Below are positions 14,934 through 22,268 of a stretch of DNA of 22,642 nucleotides, piece after piece (position 1 is the stretch's first letter; each line of letters begins with the position of its first letter). The stretch is from Candidatus Bathyarchaeota archaeon RBG_13_60_20 (GTDB lineage Archaea > Thermoproteota > Bathyarchaeia > TCS64), in the NCBI GenBank assembly GCA_001775965.1, contig MEZG01000074.1, positions 1 through 22,642 on the forward strand. The letters are read 5' to 3'. The notes beneath the pieces were generated by a model, which was not told the DNA's origin, made no database searches, and was given only the letters and a program-made list of their open reading frames with translations. The position numbers and the translations under genes were made by a program.

Positions 14934-16760
14934 ATGGCCGAGACGATCACGGAGAGAGGTGAGAAGCGTAAGCCCAGGGCGATACTGTGCATGCTGAAGA
15001 CCAACGTTCACGACCACATTCTGTACCGAGTCAAGATGGATGAGCTCAGAAGCCTTGTGGAGACGCTGGACATCGAGGTTGTGGGCGAGATGATCCAGAG
15101 CAGGTTTAAGCCCTTCAGCAAGTTCTACATCGGCAGCGGTAAGGTAAAGGAGCTTAAAAAGAAAGTTGAGGCCCTGGGAGTGGACATAGTAGTCTTCTAC
15201 AACATTATCAAGAGTAGCCAGAAGCTCAACCTGCTCAGGGCTCTCGATGTTGAGGTAGTGGACCGGTACGAGCTCACGCTGGAGATATTCGATAGGATGG
15301 CCTCAGATAGGCTCAGCAAGCTCCAGATCGAGGCGGCCCGAGTAGAGAAGATGGCGCCCTTCTACAAGCTGCAGGCGTCCATCAACTACAGGTACGACAG
15401 GCCCTTCTTCAGGAGCGGCGGCGAGTACGGGTTCCGCGGCCAGCTCAGGGAGCTGACGCGGAGCCAGGCAAGGATCAGGGAAGAGATTGATAAGCTGATG
15501 GCGGAGAAGGAGAAGCAGATATGGAGCCGCAAAAAACTGGGGTACCCTACGGTCTGCATAGCCGGCTTCTACAACGCGGGGAAGACGAGCCTATTCAACG
15601 CCCTAACGGGGGACCATAAGCCCGTCAGCGAAAAGCCGTTCACCACCCTGTCCAGCAAGTACCAGCGCAGGTTCATCGACCACGAGACCTCAGTGCTCTT
15701 CATAGACACCATCGGCTTCGTCATCGACCTGGACCCCCGGCTCATCCAGAGCTTTAAGCTTAACCTCCTCGACATCCGCAGCTCGGACCTAGTCATATTG
15801 CTTCTGGAGATCACGGACCCGCTGTTAACGCTCCAGATAAAGCTCGCCGAAGGGATAAAGCTCCTAAAGGACATTGGTGTTGCCCACGAGAGGATCGTCG
15901 TGGTCTTCAACAAGTTGGATAAGGCGCCTGAGCTTGAATACACGATTGGGAAGCAGCTCAGTATTGAGGCTCTAAAGGTGCCCTGGGTAAGCGTCTCGGC
16001 CATGGAGCGCATCAACCTGCAGGAGCTGCTGCAACTGGTGGCCAGCCGCATCAAGGAGCTTAAGGTGAGTCCCCCAACGCCAGCAGAGGCACCTATCTTC
16101 AGAAGAGCGGAGACAGCTGTATACAAGGTGCTCCAAGAGTACCCCGTCGAGTCGCTTCAGTACAACAGGGACCCGTTCCGGGGGCTCGTCGCCACCATGC
16201 TGAGCCAGAACACCAACAGCAAGAACCAGTCCACTGCCTACGAGAGGCTTGAGGAAATGGTGGGTATTACACCGGAGAACATCGACGCAGCTCTGACGGT
16301 TACTATAGTCGAGGCCATTAGACCGGCGGGGATGTACAACCAGCGGTCCAGGGCCCTGAAGGCGGTCAGCAGGGTAGTAATGGACAAGTATGGGGGAGAC
16401 CTCTCCAAGGTCTTTGAGAAGAGCTTCACGGAGGCGAGGGAGGAGCTAGTGGAGCTCCCTGGGGTGGGCCTCAAAACCGCGGACGTGGCCCTCATGTTCG
16501 TGGCCGGCCGCCAGGTCGTGCCCGTGGACAGGCACATCGAGAGAGTATGTAAGCGTCTGGAGATCGTCCCGCGGAACGCGTCCTATGAGGATGTGAGGAG
16601 GGTCCTGGAGGACGCCTCCACCCCTGACAGGTTCAGGGAGGTCCACATGTCCTTCATCAGGTTCGGCAGAGAAACATGCAGGGCACAGCGGCCGAAGTGC
16701 GGGGAGTGCACCCTTAACGCGATCTGCCCTTATCCTAAGAAAGCGGGCCTAGACAGATAG
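14934..16760 (+). CDS. HflX-like GTPase fused to endonuclease III (Nth) DNA glycosylase
   Basis: One uninterrupted frame encodes 608 residues from the ATG at 14934; a TTG three codons upstream is less likely. Residues 1 to about 200 form the HflX N-terminal domain (FYIGSGKVKEL, VEVVDRYELTLEIFDRMA, then a coiled-coil linker). Residues 200-375 are the GTPase: G1 GFYNAGKTS (K217), G3 DTIGF, G4 FNKLD, G5-like VSA. After a short proline-rich linker, residues 392-600 are an endonuclease III: LVATMLSQNT, helix-hairpin-helix LPGVGLKTAD with Lys514, catalytic Asp532 in VPVDRHI, and a [4Fe-4S] loop with Cys582, 589, 592 and 598 (spacing 6-2-5). HflX binds ribosomes and splits or rescues them; endonuclease III excises oxidised pyrimidines. 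Both halves keep their active residues, so a bifunctional protein is possible. The usual glycine-rich HflX motif is altered (SGGEYGFRGQ). Confidence 0.9.
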   Translation: MAETITERGEKRKPRAILCMLKTNVHDHILYRVKMDELRSLVETLDIEVVGEMIQSRFKPFSKFYIGSGKVKELKKKVEALGVDIVVFYNIIKSSQKLNLLRALDVEVVDRYELTLEIFDRMASDRLSKLQIEAARVEKMAPFYKLQASINYRYDRPFFRSGGEYGFRGQLRELTRSQARIREEIDKLMAEKEKQIWSRKKLGYPTVCIAGFYNAGKTSLFNALTGDHKPVSEKPFTTLSSKYQRRFIDHETSVLFIDTIGFVIDLDPRLIQSFKLNLLDIRSSDLVILLLEITDPLLTLQIKLAEGIKLLKDIGVAHERIVVVFNKLDKAPELEYTIGKQLSIEALKVPWVSVSAMERINLQELLQLVASRIKELKVSPPTPAEAPIFRRAETAVYKVLQEYPVESLQYNRDPFRGLVATMLSQNTNSKNQSTAYERLEEMVGITPENIDAALTVTIVEAIRPAGMYNQRSRALKAVSRVVMDKYGGDLSKVFEKSFTEAREELVELPGVGLKTADVALMFVAGRQVVPVDRHIERVCKRLEIVPRNASYEDVRRVLEDASTPDRFREVHMSFIRFGRETCRAQRPKCGECTLNAICPYPKKAGLDR

Positions 16761-16904
16761 TAGGAGACGCCTATACTTCACGGTACGCGCCTGCCCTGTT
16801 TAAAAACAGTTATTTCATGTGGCTGAGTCGCCTCAACCTTCTACGAATCCTTTAAATCTGAGCCACGCTGATTCTTTACAGCCTAAAAATAGGAGTGTCT
16901 ACAA
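16761..16904 (+). promoter_or_regulatory. Promoter region of the ribosomal protein cluster
   Basis: The 144-bp gap holds an AT-rich tract near 16800-16816 and a TATA box tttaaat at 16851-16857, preceded by cgaatcc. This predicts a start near 16880 and a leader of about 25 nt, with a ggagtg ribosome-binding site before L3. Confidence 0.5.
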
Positions 16905-17912
16905 ATGCCACGTGTACGAGCACCAAAGAGAGGGTCGCTGTCCTACTCGCCCAGAAAGCGGGCGAGGAACGCGAACGGACGCGTCTCTTTCTGGCCTACC
17001 CTGGACAAAGAGCCAAGGCTGGTAGGCTTCGCAGGCTACAAAGCAGGCATGACCCACCTGTTCTACATTGAGGACAGAGAACGAGTTCCCGAGTACGGGC
17101 AGGAAGTGAAATCAGCTGCAACCGTAATCGACACTCCACCCATGCTGGTCACCGCGGTCCGCGCATACAAGAAGACTTACGATGGCCTCGAGGCCATGAC
17201 CGAGGCGTGGATGGCGAACCAGCCTAAAGACCTGTACAGGAGAATTAGCTTCACTACGGACCCCAACCCAGCTGAGAAGCTGGCCGAGATGGAGAAGAGA
17301 ATCGGCAAGATCGCCCAGATAAGGGTCATAGTGGCGACCCAGCCGAGGCTGTCCGCGGTCCCCAAGAAGACCCCTGACATCCTGGAGATCCCCGTCAGCG
17401 GGGGCTCTGTGGAGGACCAGTTGGCATACGCCAAGGGGGTTCTCGGGAAGACCGTGACCATCCGGGATGTCTTCAAGCCAGGTGAGAGCATCGACATCAT
17501 TGGCGTAACCAAGGGCAAGGGCTTCCAGGGTCCGGTGAAGCGTTGGGGCATCCGTGTCTTATCCCGTAAATCCAGAAAATCGAAGAGAGCCGTAGCCAGC
17601 ATAGGCGCCTGGTCACCCAGAAGGGTGCTACCTCAGGTGCCTAGGGCGGGCCAGATGGGCTTCCACAACAGGACAGAGTACAACAAGCGCATCATGTTGA
17701 TGGGAGAGGACACGGAGCGCGTGAACCCCAAAGGCGGGTTCACCAGCTACGGCTTAGTCAAGGGAGACTACCTGCTCCTTAAGGGCAGCGTCATGGGGCC
17801 AGCCAAGAGGCTGATAAACATCAGGAAGGCCGCCAGAGACGCGGGTTTCCCCGAGGAGGCGCCCCAGGTGACCTACCTGCACACAGAGTGGAAGAGAGGC
17901 GACAAGCAATGA
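16905..17912 (+). CDS. rpl3: 50S ribosomal protein L3 (uL3)
   Basis: This 335-residue protein has the archaeal/eukaryotic L3 layout: the RAPKRGSLSYSPRKRA start, LVGFAGYKAGMTH, then VTKGKGFQGPVKRWG and the GAWSPRRV...PRAGQMGFHNRTEYN loop that reaches towards the peptidyl-transferase centre. L3 helps start large-subunit assembly. It is the first gene of the L3-L4-L23-L2-S19 run; its stop overlaps the L4 start (ATGA). Confidence 0.97.
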   Translation: MPRVRAPKRGSLSYSPRKRARNANGRVSFWPTLDKEPRLVGFAGYKAGMTHLFYIEDRERVPEYGQEVKSAATVIDTPPMLVTAVRAYKKTYDGLEAMTEAWMANQPKDLYRRISFTTDPNPAEKLAEMEKRIGKIAQIRVIVATQPRLSAVPKKTPDILEIPVSGGSVEDQLAYAKGVLGKTVTIRDVFKPGESIDIIGVTKGKGFQGPVKRWGIRVLSRKSRKSKRAVASIGAWSPRRVLPQVPRAGQMGFHNRTEYNKRIMLMGEDTERVNPKGGFTSYGLVKGDYLLLKGSVMGPAKRLINIRKAARDAGFPEEAPQVTYLHTEWKRGDKQ

Positions 17913-18673
17913 AGGTGCCAGTACTGAACCTGAAGAGCGAGAAGGTCGCCGAGGTAGAGGTCCCCAAGGTCTTCGAGACCCCTGTACGTCACGATGTCAT
18001 AAAGAGGGCGGTCGTCGCTCTCCAGAGCACGAGGTTCCAGCCTCAGGGCAGGGACCCCATGGCGGGGAAGAGGACGACAGCTGAGTCCCATGGAACAGGC
18101 CACGGCATGGCCCGAGTCCCCAGGCTCAGGGAGGGCAGCAGGGCGGCCTTCGGTGTAAGCATCGTAGGCGGCCACGCGGCCTTCCCGCCCACCTCGGAGA
18201 AGGTCATCGTGAAGCGGATCAACAAGAAGGAGAAGAGATTCGCCATTAGGTCGGGTATCGCGGCCACGGCCGTGAAGGAACTCGTAGAGAAGCGCGGACA
18301 CAGGATCCAGAGCGTAGAACAGTTGCCGCTGGTCATCGACGACGAGGTTGAGAGCCTCGGAAAAACCAAGGAGGTCAAGGACTTTTTCCAGGCCCTAGGA
18401 ATCTGGGAGGACGTTGAACGCGCCGACCGGAGGAAGATCAGGGCGGGCAGGGGCAACATGAGGGGCCGCGGGAAGAAGATAGGACGAGGCCCACTCATAG
18501 TGGTCTCCGAGGACAAAGGAGTCGGCAAAGCCGCGAGGAACCTCCCCGGAGTCGATATCGCGGACGTGTACAGCCTTAACGCGGAGCTACTGGCTCCGGG
18601 GGCGCACCCCGGCAGGCTAGTCCTTTGGGGCAGATCAGCCTTCGAATCGCTGGACGAGGTGTGGGAGGCCTAG
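17909..18673 (+). CDS. rpl4: 50S ribosomal protein L4 (uL4)
   Basis: The start is the ATG at 17909 overlapping the L3 stop, giving 254 residues; an in-frame ATG at 17888 lies inside L3 and is less likely. The sequence has the L4 core KVPVLNLKSEKVAEVEVPKVF, the exit-tunnel loop with STRFQPQGRDPMAGKRTTAES and GTGHGMARVPR, and the IRAGRGNMRGRGKKIGRGPL extension. L4 lines the peptide exit tunnel. The order L3-L4-L23 is conserved in archaea, and the 4-bp overlap implies coupled translation. Confidence 0.96.
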   Translation: MKVPVLNLKSEKVAEVEVPKVFETPVRHDVIKRAVVALQSTRFQPQGRDPMAGKRTTAESHGTGHGMARVPRLREGSRAAFGVSIVGGHAAFPPTSEKVIVKRINKKEKRFAIRSGIAATAVKELVEKRGHRIQSVEQLPLVIDDEVESLGKTKEVKDFFQALGIWEDVERADRRKIRAGRGNMRGRGKKIGRGPLIVVSEDKGVGKAARNLPGVDIADVYSLNAELLAPGAHPGRLVLWGRSAFESLDEVWEA

Positions 18674-18675
18674 CC

Positions 18676-18936
18676 ATGGAGTCTCACAAGGTAATCAAGT
18701 ACCCCATGATGACTGAGCGCAGCGTCAACATGATCGAGAACGAGAACAAGCTCGTCTTCATCGTGGACAGGCGCGCTAACAAGCACGACATAGCCGCAGC
18801 CATCAAGGAGCTCTACGAGGTCGAGGCCGAGACGGTCAACACACTGATCACGCGGAAGGGCGAGAAGAAGGCCTTCATAAAGCTAAAGGACGGGTACGAC
18901 GCGTCAGACGTCGCCATCCGCCTGGGAATACTGTAG
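18676..18936 (+). CDS. rpl23: 50S ribosomal protein L23 (uL23)
   Basis: This is an 86-residue protein from the ATG 2 bp after the L4 stop. It carries the family signature VIKYPMMTERSVNMIENENKL, VDRRANKHDIAAAIKELYEV and the C-terminal AIRLGIL. L23 lies at the tunnel exit and is a docking site for SRP. An upstream in-frame ATG at 18625 lies within L4 and is rejected. Confidence 0.95.
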   Translation: MESHKVIKYPMMTERSVNMIENENKLVFIVDRRANKHDIAAAIKELYEVEAETVNTLITRKGEKKAFIKLKDGYDASDVAIRLGIL

Positions 18937-18946
18937 GTGCGGAAGA

Positions 18947-19675
18947 ATGGGTAAGAGGTTAAAGGTACAGAGGAGAGGTCGCGGCGGAAGCGTCTTCCGG
19001 GCCGCGAAGCTGACAAAGATTGCTCCAGCCAAGTACCCTGGGATATCGAAGGAGGACCTCAACGGGACCATAAAGGAGATGGTCCACGAGGGCGGCAGGG
19101 GCGCACCCCTAGCCTACGTGGAGTTCCAGCAGGGCAAGGGATTCTACAGCGCAGCCGTCGAGGGCACCTACGTTAACCAGGAGATATCCGTCGGCCCATC
19201 AGCGCCTGCGAGGCTCGGCAACGTCCTCCAAGTCGGCTCCGTCCCGGAGGGGACCATGGTCTGCAACATCGAGCTGAGGGCGGGGGACGGCGGCAAGGTC
19301 GCCAGGGCCTCAGGCAGCTTCGGGACGGTGATAGCCCACACGGATACCCGCACCAGCATAAGGCTGCCCTCCAGGAGGATGATCCATGTGCCCAACGAGG
19401 CCAGAGCCACCATCGGCATCATCAGCGGAGGAGGCCGGAAGGAGAAGCCCTTCATGAAGGCAGGGGCCAAGCTCGACGCCAAGAGGGCCAAGGGACACAA
19501 GTACCCCATAGCCCACGGCGTGAAGATGCCGGCCGCCATGCACCCCCACGGCGGGGGCCGCCACAGGAGGCCGGGAAAGTCCACGACCGTCAGCAGGCAC
19601 GCGCCACCCGGGGCCAAGGTCGGCCTCATCGCCGCCAGGACCTCCGGCAGAGGCGGTAAACGCCAGAGAGCATGA
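18947..19675 (+). CDS. rpl2: 50S ribosomal protein L2 (uL2)
   Basis: This 242-residue protein starts MGKRLKVQRRGRGGSVFRA, with aggtgcgg upstream as a ribosome-binding site. Conserved parts include LPSRRMIHVPNEARATIG and the C-terminal MPAAMHPHGGGRHRRPGKS region with the histidine near the peptidyl-transferase centre. The length is normal for archaeal L2. It follows L23 after 10 bp and precedes S19. Confidence 0.97.
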   Translation: MGKRLKVQRRGRGGSVFRAAKLTKIAPAKYPGISKEDLNGTIKEMVHEGGRGAPLAYVEFQQGKGFYSAAVEGTYVNQEISVGPSAPARLGNVLQVGSVPEGTMVCNIELRAGDGGKVARASGSFGTVIAHTDTRTSIRLPSRRMIHVPNEARATIGIISGGGRKEKPFMKAGAKLDAKRAKGHKYPIAHGVKMPAAMHPHGGGRHRRPGKSTTVSRHAPPGAKVGLIAARTSGRGGKRQRA

Positions 19676-19680
19676 CATCA

Positions 19681-19690
19681 CTTAAATAAT
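19681..19690 (+). promoter_or_regulatory. Possible internal promoter for S19
   Basis: The sequence cttaaataat in the 40-bp gap between L2 and S19 lies about 26 bp before the S19 ATG. It may add transcription of S19, though a gaggagagtg ribosome-binding site also fits read-through from L2. Confidence 0.3.
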
Positions 19691-19715
19691 GCGAACAGGA
19701 TGAGGAGAGTGTAAA

Positions 19716-20099
19716 ATGCCTAAAAACTTCCAGTACAGGGGCCGGACGGTCGACGAGCTGAAAGCCATGTCCATGGACGAGTTCATCAGCATCCTCCCGG
19801 CGAGGATGAGGAGGAGCCTCCGCAGAGGGCTCAAGGGCGACCAGAGGATCGTGCTGGAGAAGCTGCGCAGGGATCAGGGTAAGCCCATAAGGACCCACGC
19901 AAGGGACATGATCATCCTGCCCGAGATGATCGGGAAGAGCATCTTCGTCCACACGGGCAAGGAGTTCAAGGAGATAAAGGTCACCGAGAAGATGGTGGGC
20001 CACTACGTGGGAGAGTTCGCCATAAGCATCAACCTTGTGCGCCACGGGCGCCCGGGGATCGGTGCATCCAGGAGCAGCATGTACATCCCGCTCAAGTAG
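19716..20099 (+). CDS. rps19: 30S ribosomal protein S19 (uS19)
   Basis: This 127-residue protein has the archaeal S19 N-terminal extension (FQYRGRTVDELKAMSMDEF) and the core HARDMIILPEMIGKSIFVHTGKEFKEIKV, GHYVGEFAI, and the terminal GRPGIGASRSSMYIPLK. S19 sits in the small-subunit head near tRNA. A purine-rich gaggagagtg precedes the ATG. It ends the ribosomal run here: the expected next gene, L22, is absent and the next ORF is on the opposite strand. Confidence 0.96.
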   Translation: MPKNFQYRGRTVDELKAMSMDEFISILPARMRRSLRRGLKGDQRIVLEKLRRDQGKPIRTHARDMIILPEMIGKSIFVHTGKEFKEIKVTEKMVGHYVGEFAISINLVRHGRPGIGASRSSMYIPLK

Positions 20100-20110
20100 C
20101 CCCCACCAAC

Positions 20111-20127
20111 CCTTTTTTCACTTTACT
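20111..20127 (+). terminator. T-rich terminator after S19
   Basis: The run ccttttttcactttact begins 12 bp after the S19 stop and lies between convergent genes. It is a typical archaeal T-rich stop signal and supports a real end of the ribosomal transcript. Confidence 0.5.
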
Positions 20128-20128
20128 T

Positions 20129-21121
20129 CTAGTATATGTCGCCTCCCGTGAGGTGCCAGTTGCTCGTGTCTGATAAGGTGTGGCCCTTCCTGCGGACCTG
20201 GCCCTCCTCCTGTACGGCGACGTTCAGGGCCTTCATTATAACTTTGAACCAGGGCATCACGCTAAACCCCAGCACGCCCAGGTCCGGCTCCAGCGAGTCC
20301 CCGCGCTGGGTGTATATGTCCATGACGGCCGCGTCGGGGTTAGCGGCGCCCAGGCGCGCCACGATCCCTCTAAGCAGGTCCCCGCCCAGCATCCCCGGGC
20401 GGTAGTCCTCAATAGTCAGAATCAGCTGACCGCCCTCCTCGACCTCGTCCACGACGATGTACCCGGCGTATCCACCACTCAGGTACACTGCGTATGTCTG
20501 GACGCGTCTAAGGGGGTTCCTATTGTACCAGTGGATGTACGGGAGGCTCCTGTGGACATGGAAGAGTGGGCTGCGCGCCGCCCACTCCTCGTAGAGCCCG
20601 TTGAGTGTCGCGTGGTCTATGGGCTCCAGCGTGACACCCGCGTGGTCCCTGAGGCTCTTGAAGGCGCTCCTCTCCAGTGAGCACCTGTCCACGTCGTGAG
20701 CGTAGGCTGATCCCGCCTTCCGGGCAGCCCCCGCGGCTTCTACGAGGTTGAAGCCTACGAGTATCTCGGGGCTGCGTCCCACCATCTCCCCCACCATGAA
20801 GTTCAGGGTCATCTGGAATAGCCCCTGCCTCCGATGGGCCTCGTCGACGAACCCGTCGCAGCCCTGGAGGACGGTGAAAAGGTCGTCGCCTCGCCTGACC
20901 TCCATGGGGAGGAACGAGTTGAAGGCCACCGGCAGTCCGGTGGGCGTATACTCTACGACCGCTATTGTTGGGAACCCCAGGGTACTGGGGTTTTCCCCGA
21001 ACTTCCACCTGAACAGGCGCTCGCTGTAGTCGTAGTACAGGGTCCTGTTGAGTCCCTCGATGTAGGCGTCCAGGTCGCTCTCCTTGAACCAGCGTGCCTC
21101 GTACTTTTGGGGCGTATGCAT
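20129..21121 (-). CDS. GNAT-superfamily acyltransferase-like protein
   Basis: This 330-residue protein contains a recognisable GNAT acetyl-CoA-binding motif, DGFVDEAHRRQGLFQMTL (RRQG at residues 97-100), preceded by the LFRWKFGENPSTLGF segment seen in long GNAT proteins linked to polysaccharide or peptidoglycan-like modification. A second half (LFHVHRSLPYIHWYNRNPLRR, then GGYAGYIVVDEV) looks like a second degenerate GNAT repeat. Transfer of an acyl group from acyl-CoA to an amine is the likely chemistry; the acceptor is unknown. The ATG at 21121 has a TATA-like cttaaaag about 25-30 bp upstream. It points towards, and ends close to, the S19 gene. Confidence 0.72.
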   Translation of the reverse strand: MHTPQKYEARWFKESDLDAYIEGLNRTLYYDYSERLFRWKFGENPSTLGFPTIAVVEYTPTGLPVAFNSFLPMEVRRGDDLFTVLQGCDGFVDEAHRRQGLFQMTLNFMVGEMVGRSPEILVGFNLVEAAGAARKAGSAYAHDVDRCSLERSAFKSLRDHAGVTLEPIDHATLNGLYEEWAARSPLFHVHRSLPYIHWYNRNPLRRVQTYAVYLSGGYAGYIVVDEVEEGGQLILTIEDYRPGMLGGDLLRGIVARLGAANPDAAVMDIYTQRGDSLEPDLGVLGFSVMPWFKVIMKALNVAVQEEGQVRRKGHTLSDTSNWHLTGGDIY

Positions 21122-21235
21122 CCATTGAGTATCCGCTGTGCGCGGCTTTTAAGCTCGACCGTGGGGCTGCCTCTCATTGTGACGGCTGTTGTAGGATAGA
21201 ATGTGGACGTTTTCATGGTTGCTTTAACTACGCCT

Positions 21236-21251
21236 TGCTCCACGTGGAGCA
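21236..21251. repeat. 16-bp perfect palindrome
   Basis: TGCTCCACGTGGAGCA reads the same on both strands. It lies in the 154-bp gap between the GIY-YIG gene's 3' end (25 bp away) and the GNAT gene start (115 bp away). No T tract follows in either direction, so an operator or a processing hairpin is as likely as a terminator. Confidence 0.6.
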
Positions 21252-21275
21252 CCGTGACGTAAAACTAAGTGGGCT

Positions 21276-21587
21276 TTATATATTGTTGTTTGGTGGCCTG
21301 TATTTTTCGATTAGGGCACTCTCCAAGCTGACCGCCCCTTCGTCTGTTGCTGTGTAGAGTACCTTCACTAGAAGGGCGCCGAGGTCCCTTCCCCGATCAA
21401 TGGCTGACAAAATCTCAAACGTCATCCTGCCATAGCGAGCTTTTCCGATGTATCTCACGCACAGTTTAGTATTAGCGAAAACATAGACGCCCGGCTGTTC
21501 CTGAAATGTTCTAACCTTCGAGAAGTAACGCCAGCCAGTGTAATTAACAACCCTGTTATCGGAGTGGTCTGATACGTCCCAGCGCAT
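21276..21587 (-). CDS. Small stand-alone GIY-YIG domain protein
   Basis: From the ATG at 21587 the product is 103 residues; a longer form from 21614 is possible, but the TATA box near 21617-21626 favours the shorter, nearly leaderless one. The domain shows PGVYVFA (Tyr35), RYIGKA (Tyr46), arginines in RYGRM, the metal-binding glutamate in SLESALIEKY (Glu89) and the terminal PPNNN. This is the GIY-YIG nuclease fold, found in UvrC, homing endonucleases and small repair nucleases. Here the domain is essentially the whole protein. DNA nicking is the expected activity, but its target and partners are unknown. Confidence 0.72.
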   Translation of the reverse strand: MRWDVSDHSDNRVVNYTGWRYFSKVRTFQEQPGVYVFANTKLCVRYIGKARYGRMTFEILSAIDRGRDLGALLVKVLYTATDEGAVSLESALIEKYRPPNNNI

Positions 21588-21614
21588 AATTATCGTAAAT
21601 TGAAAGTACACCAT

Positions 21615-21630
21615 CGATTATTTATAGATA
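21615..21630 (-). promoter_or_regulatory. AT-rich promoter of the GIY-YIG gene
   Basis: The minus strand reads ctataaataatcg 25-35 bp before the ATG at 21587, a good archaeal TATA box. Confidence 0.5.
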
Positions 21631-21677
21631 TTTTATTAAGAAAACGTATCCTAACTACCATTCTTGAATTTCTACCC

Positions 21678-22268
21678 TCAGTCAATCTCCCTGCTCTGGA
21701 CGTATTCTCCATGCCAGCTATGATACCAGACAAGCCCTTCATACCCGTGTACGCTGAGCATCCCAACAAGCCCACCGTCTCTGGAGACGTGGATCGTGTA
21801 GTACCCGTAGAACTGATGAACCTCAGCAGCCTCAGCCCCAGCGTAAGCGCCGTCAAGGTACCCCTGGGCGATCGACCTAGCCTCATCTACGTCGATGGGC
21901 ATCTGGGTCGAAGGTGTGCTCCGCCACCCACCCATCATGCCCCCGTGCCCGTACTTCAGGTTCCACATCATGTTCGGGCCGTACTCCGGGAAGATATTAC
22001 CCGTAGACTTGTCGATAAGCATCTCAAAAGCGCCCACACCTGTTGACTTCTCATAATAAACAACGTAATAGTTCAGCTCGAACTCCATGATCTCACTAAT
22101 TGCTATATCGGGGTTCCCGAAGCGCGTCAGGTACTCGCCAGCGACCCCCTCGGCAGCGTCGATGCCCATGTTTCTCGGGAAGAAGTAGCCGAAGGTCAGT
22201 ATCCCGATTGAACCAACAAGAACGAGGGCCAACCCTATACTCAGGAATTTAGTGTTCAAGCCTAGCAC
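21678..22268 (-). CDS. Membrane-anchored PepSY-like protein with Met/His-rich linker
   Basis: This 196-residue protein starts at a GTG directly after the stop of the SHOCT gene. An N-terminal membrane anchor spans about residues 8-29. Two similar alpha/beta modules follow: IDAAEGVAGEYLTRFGN...VGAFEMLIDKSTG (about 36-91) and IDVDEARSIAQGYLDG...VGMLSVHGYEG (about 125-180); each has the helix-then-beta pattern and 'DAA/DEA' start of PepSY-like domains. Between them is a Met/His/Gly-rich stretch, NMMWNLKYGHGGMMGG, that could bind a metal such as copper. It is probably exported and anchored outside the membrane. Function is unknown; metal handling is inference only. Confidence 0.65.
   Translation of the reverse strand: MLGLNTKFLSIGLALVLVGSIGILTFGYFFPRNMGIDAAEGVAGEYLTRFGNPDIAISEIMEFELNYYVVYYEKSTGVGAFEMLIDKSTGNIFPEYGPNMMWNLKYGHGGMMGGWRSTPSTQMPIDVDEARSIAQGYLDGAYAGAEAAEVHQFYGYYTIHVSRDGGLVGMLSVHGYEGLVWYHSWHGEYVQSREID

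Noticed and set aside
20520..21125. 201-codon alternative frame over the GNAT gene
   Set aside because: Arg/Gly/Pro-rich frame of the same strand; the GNAT frame contains the recognisable acetyl-CoA motif.
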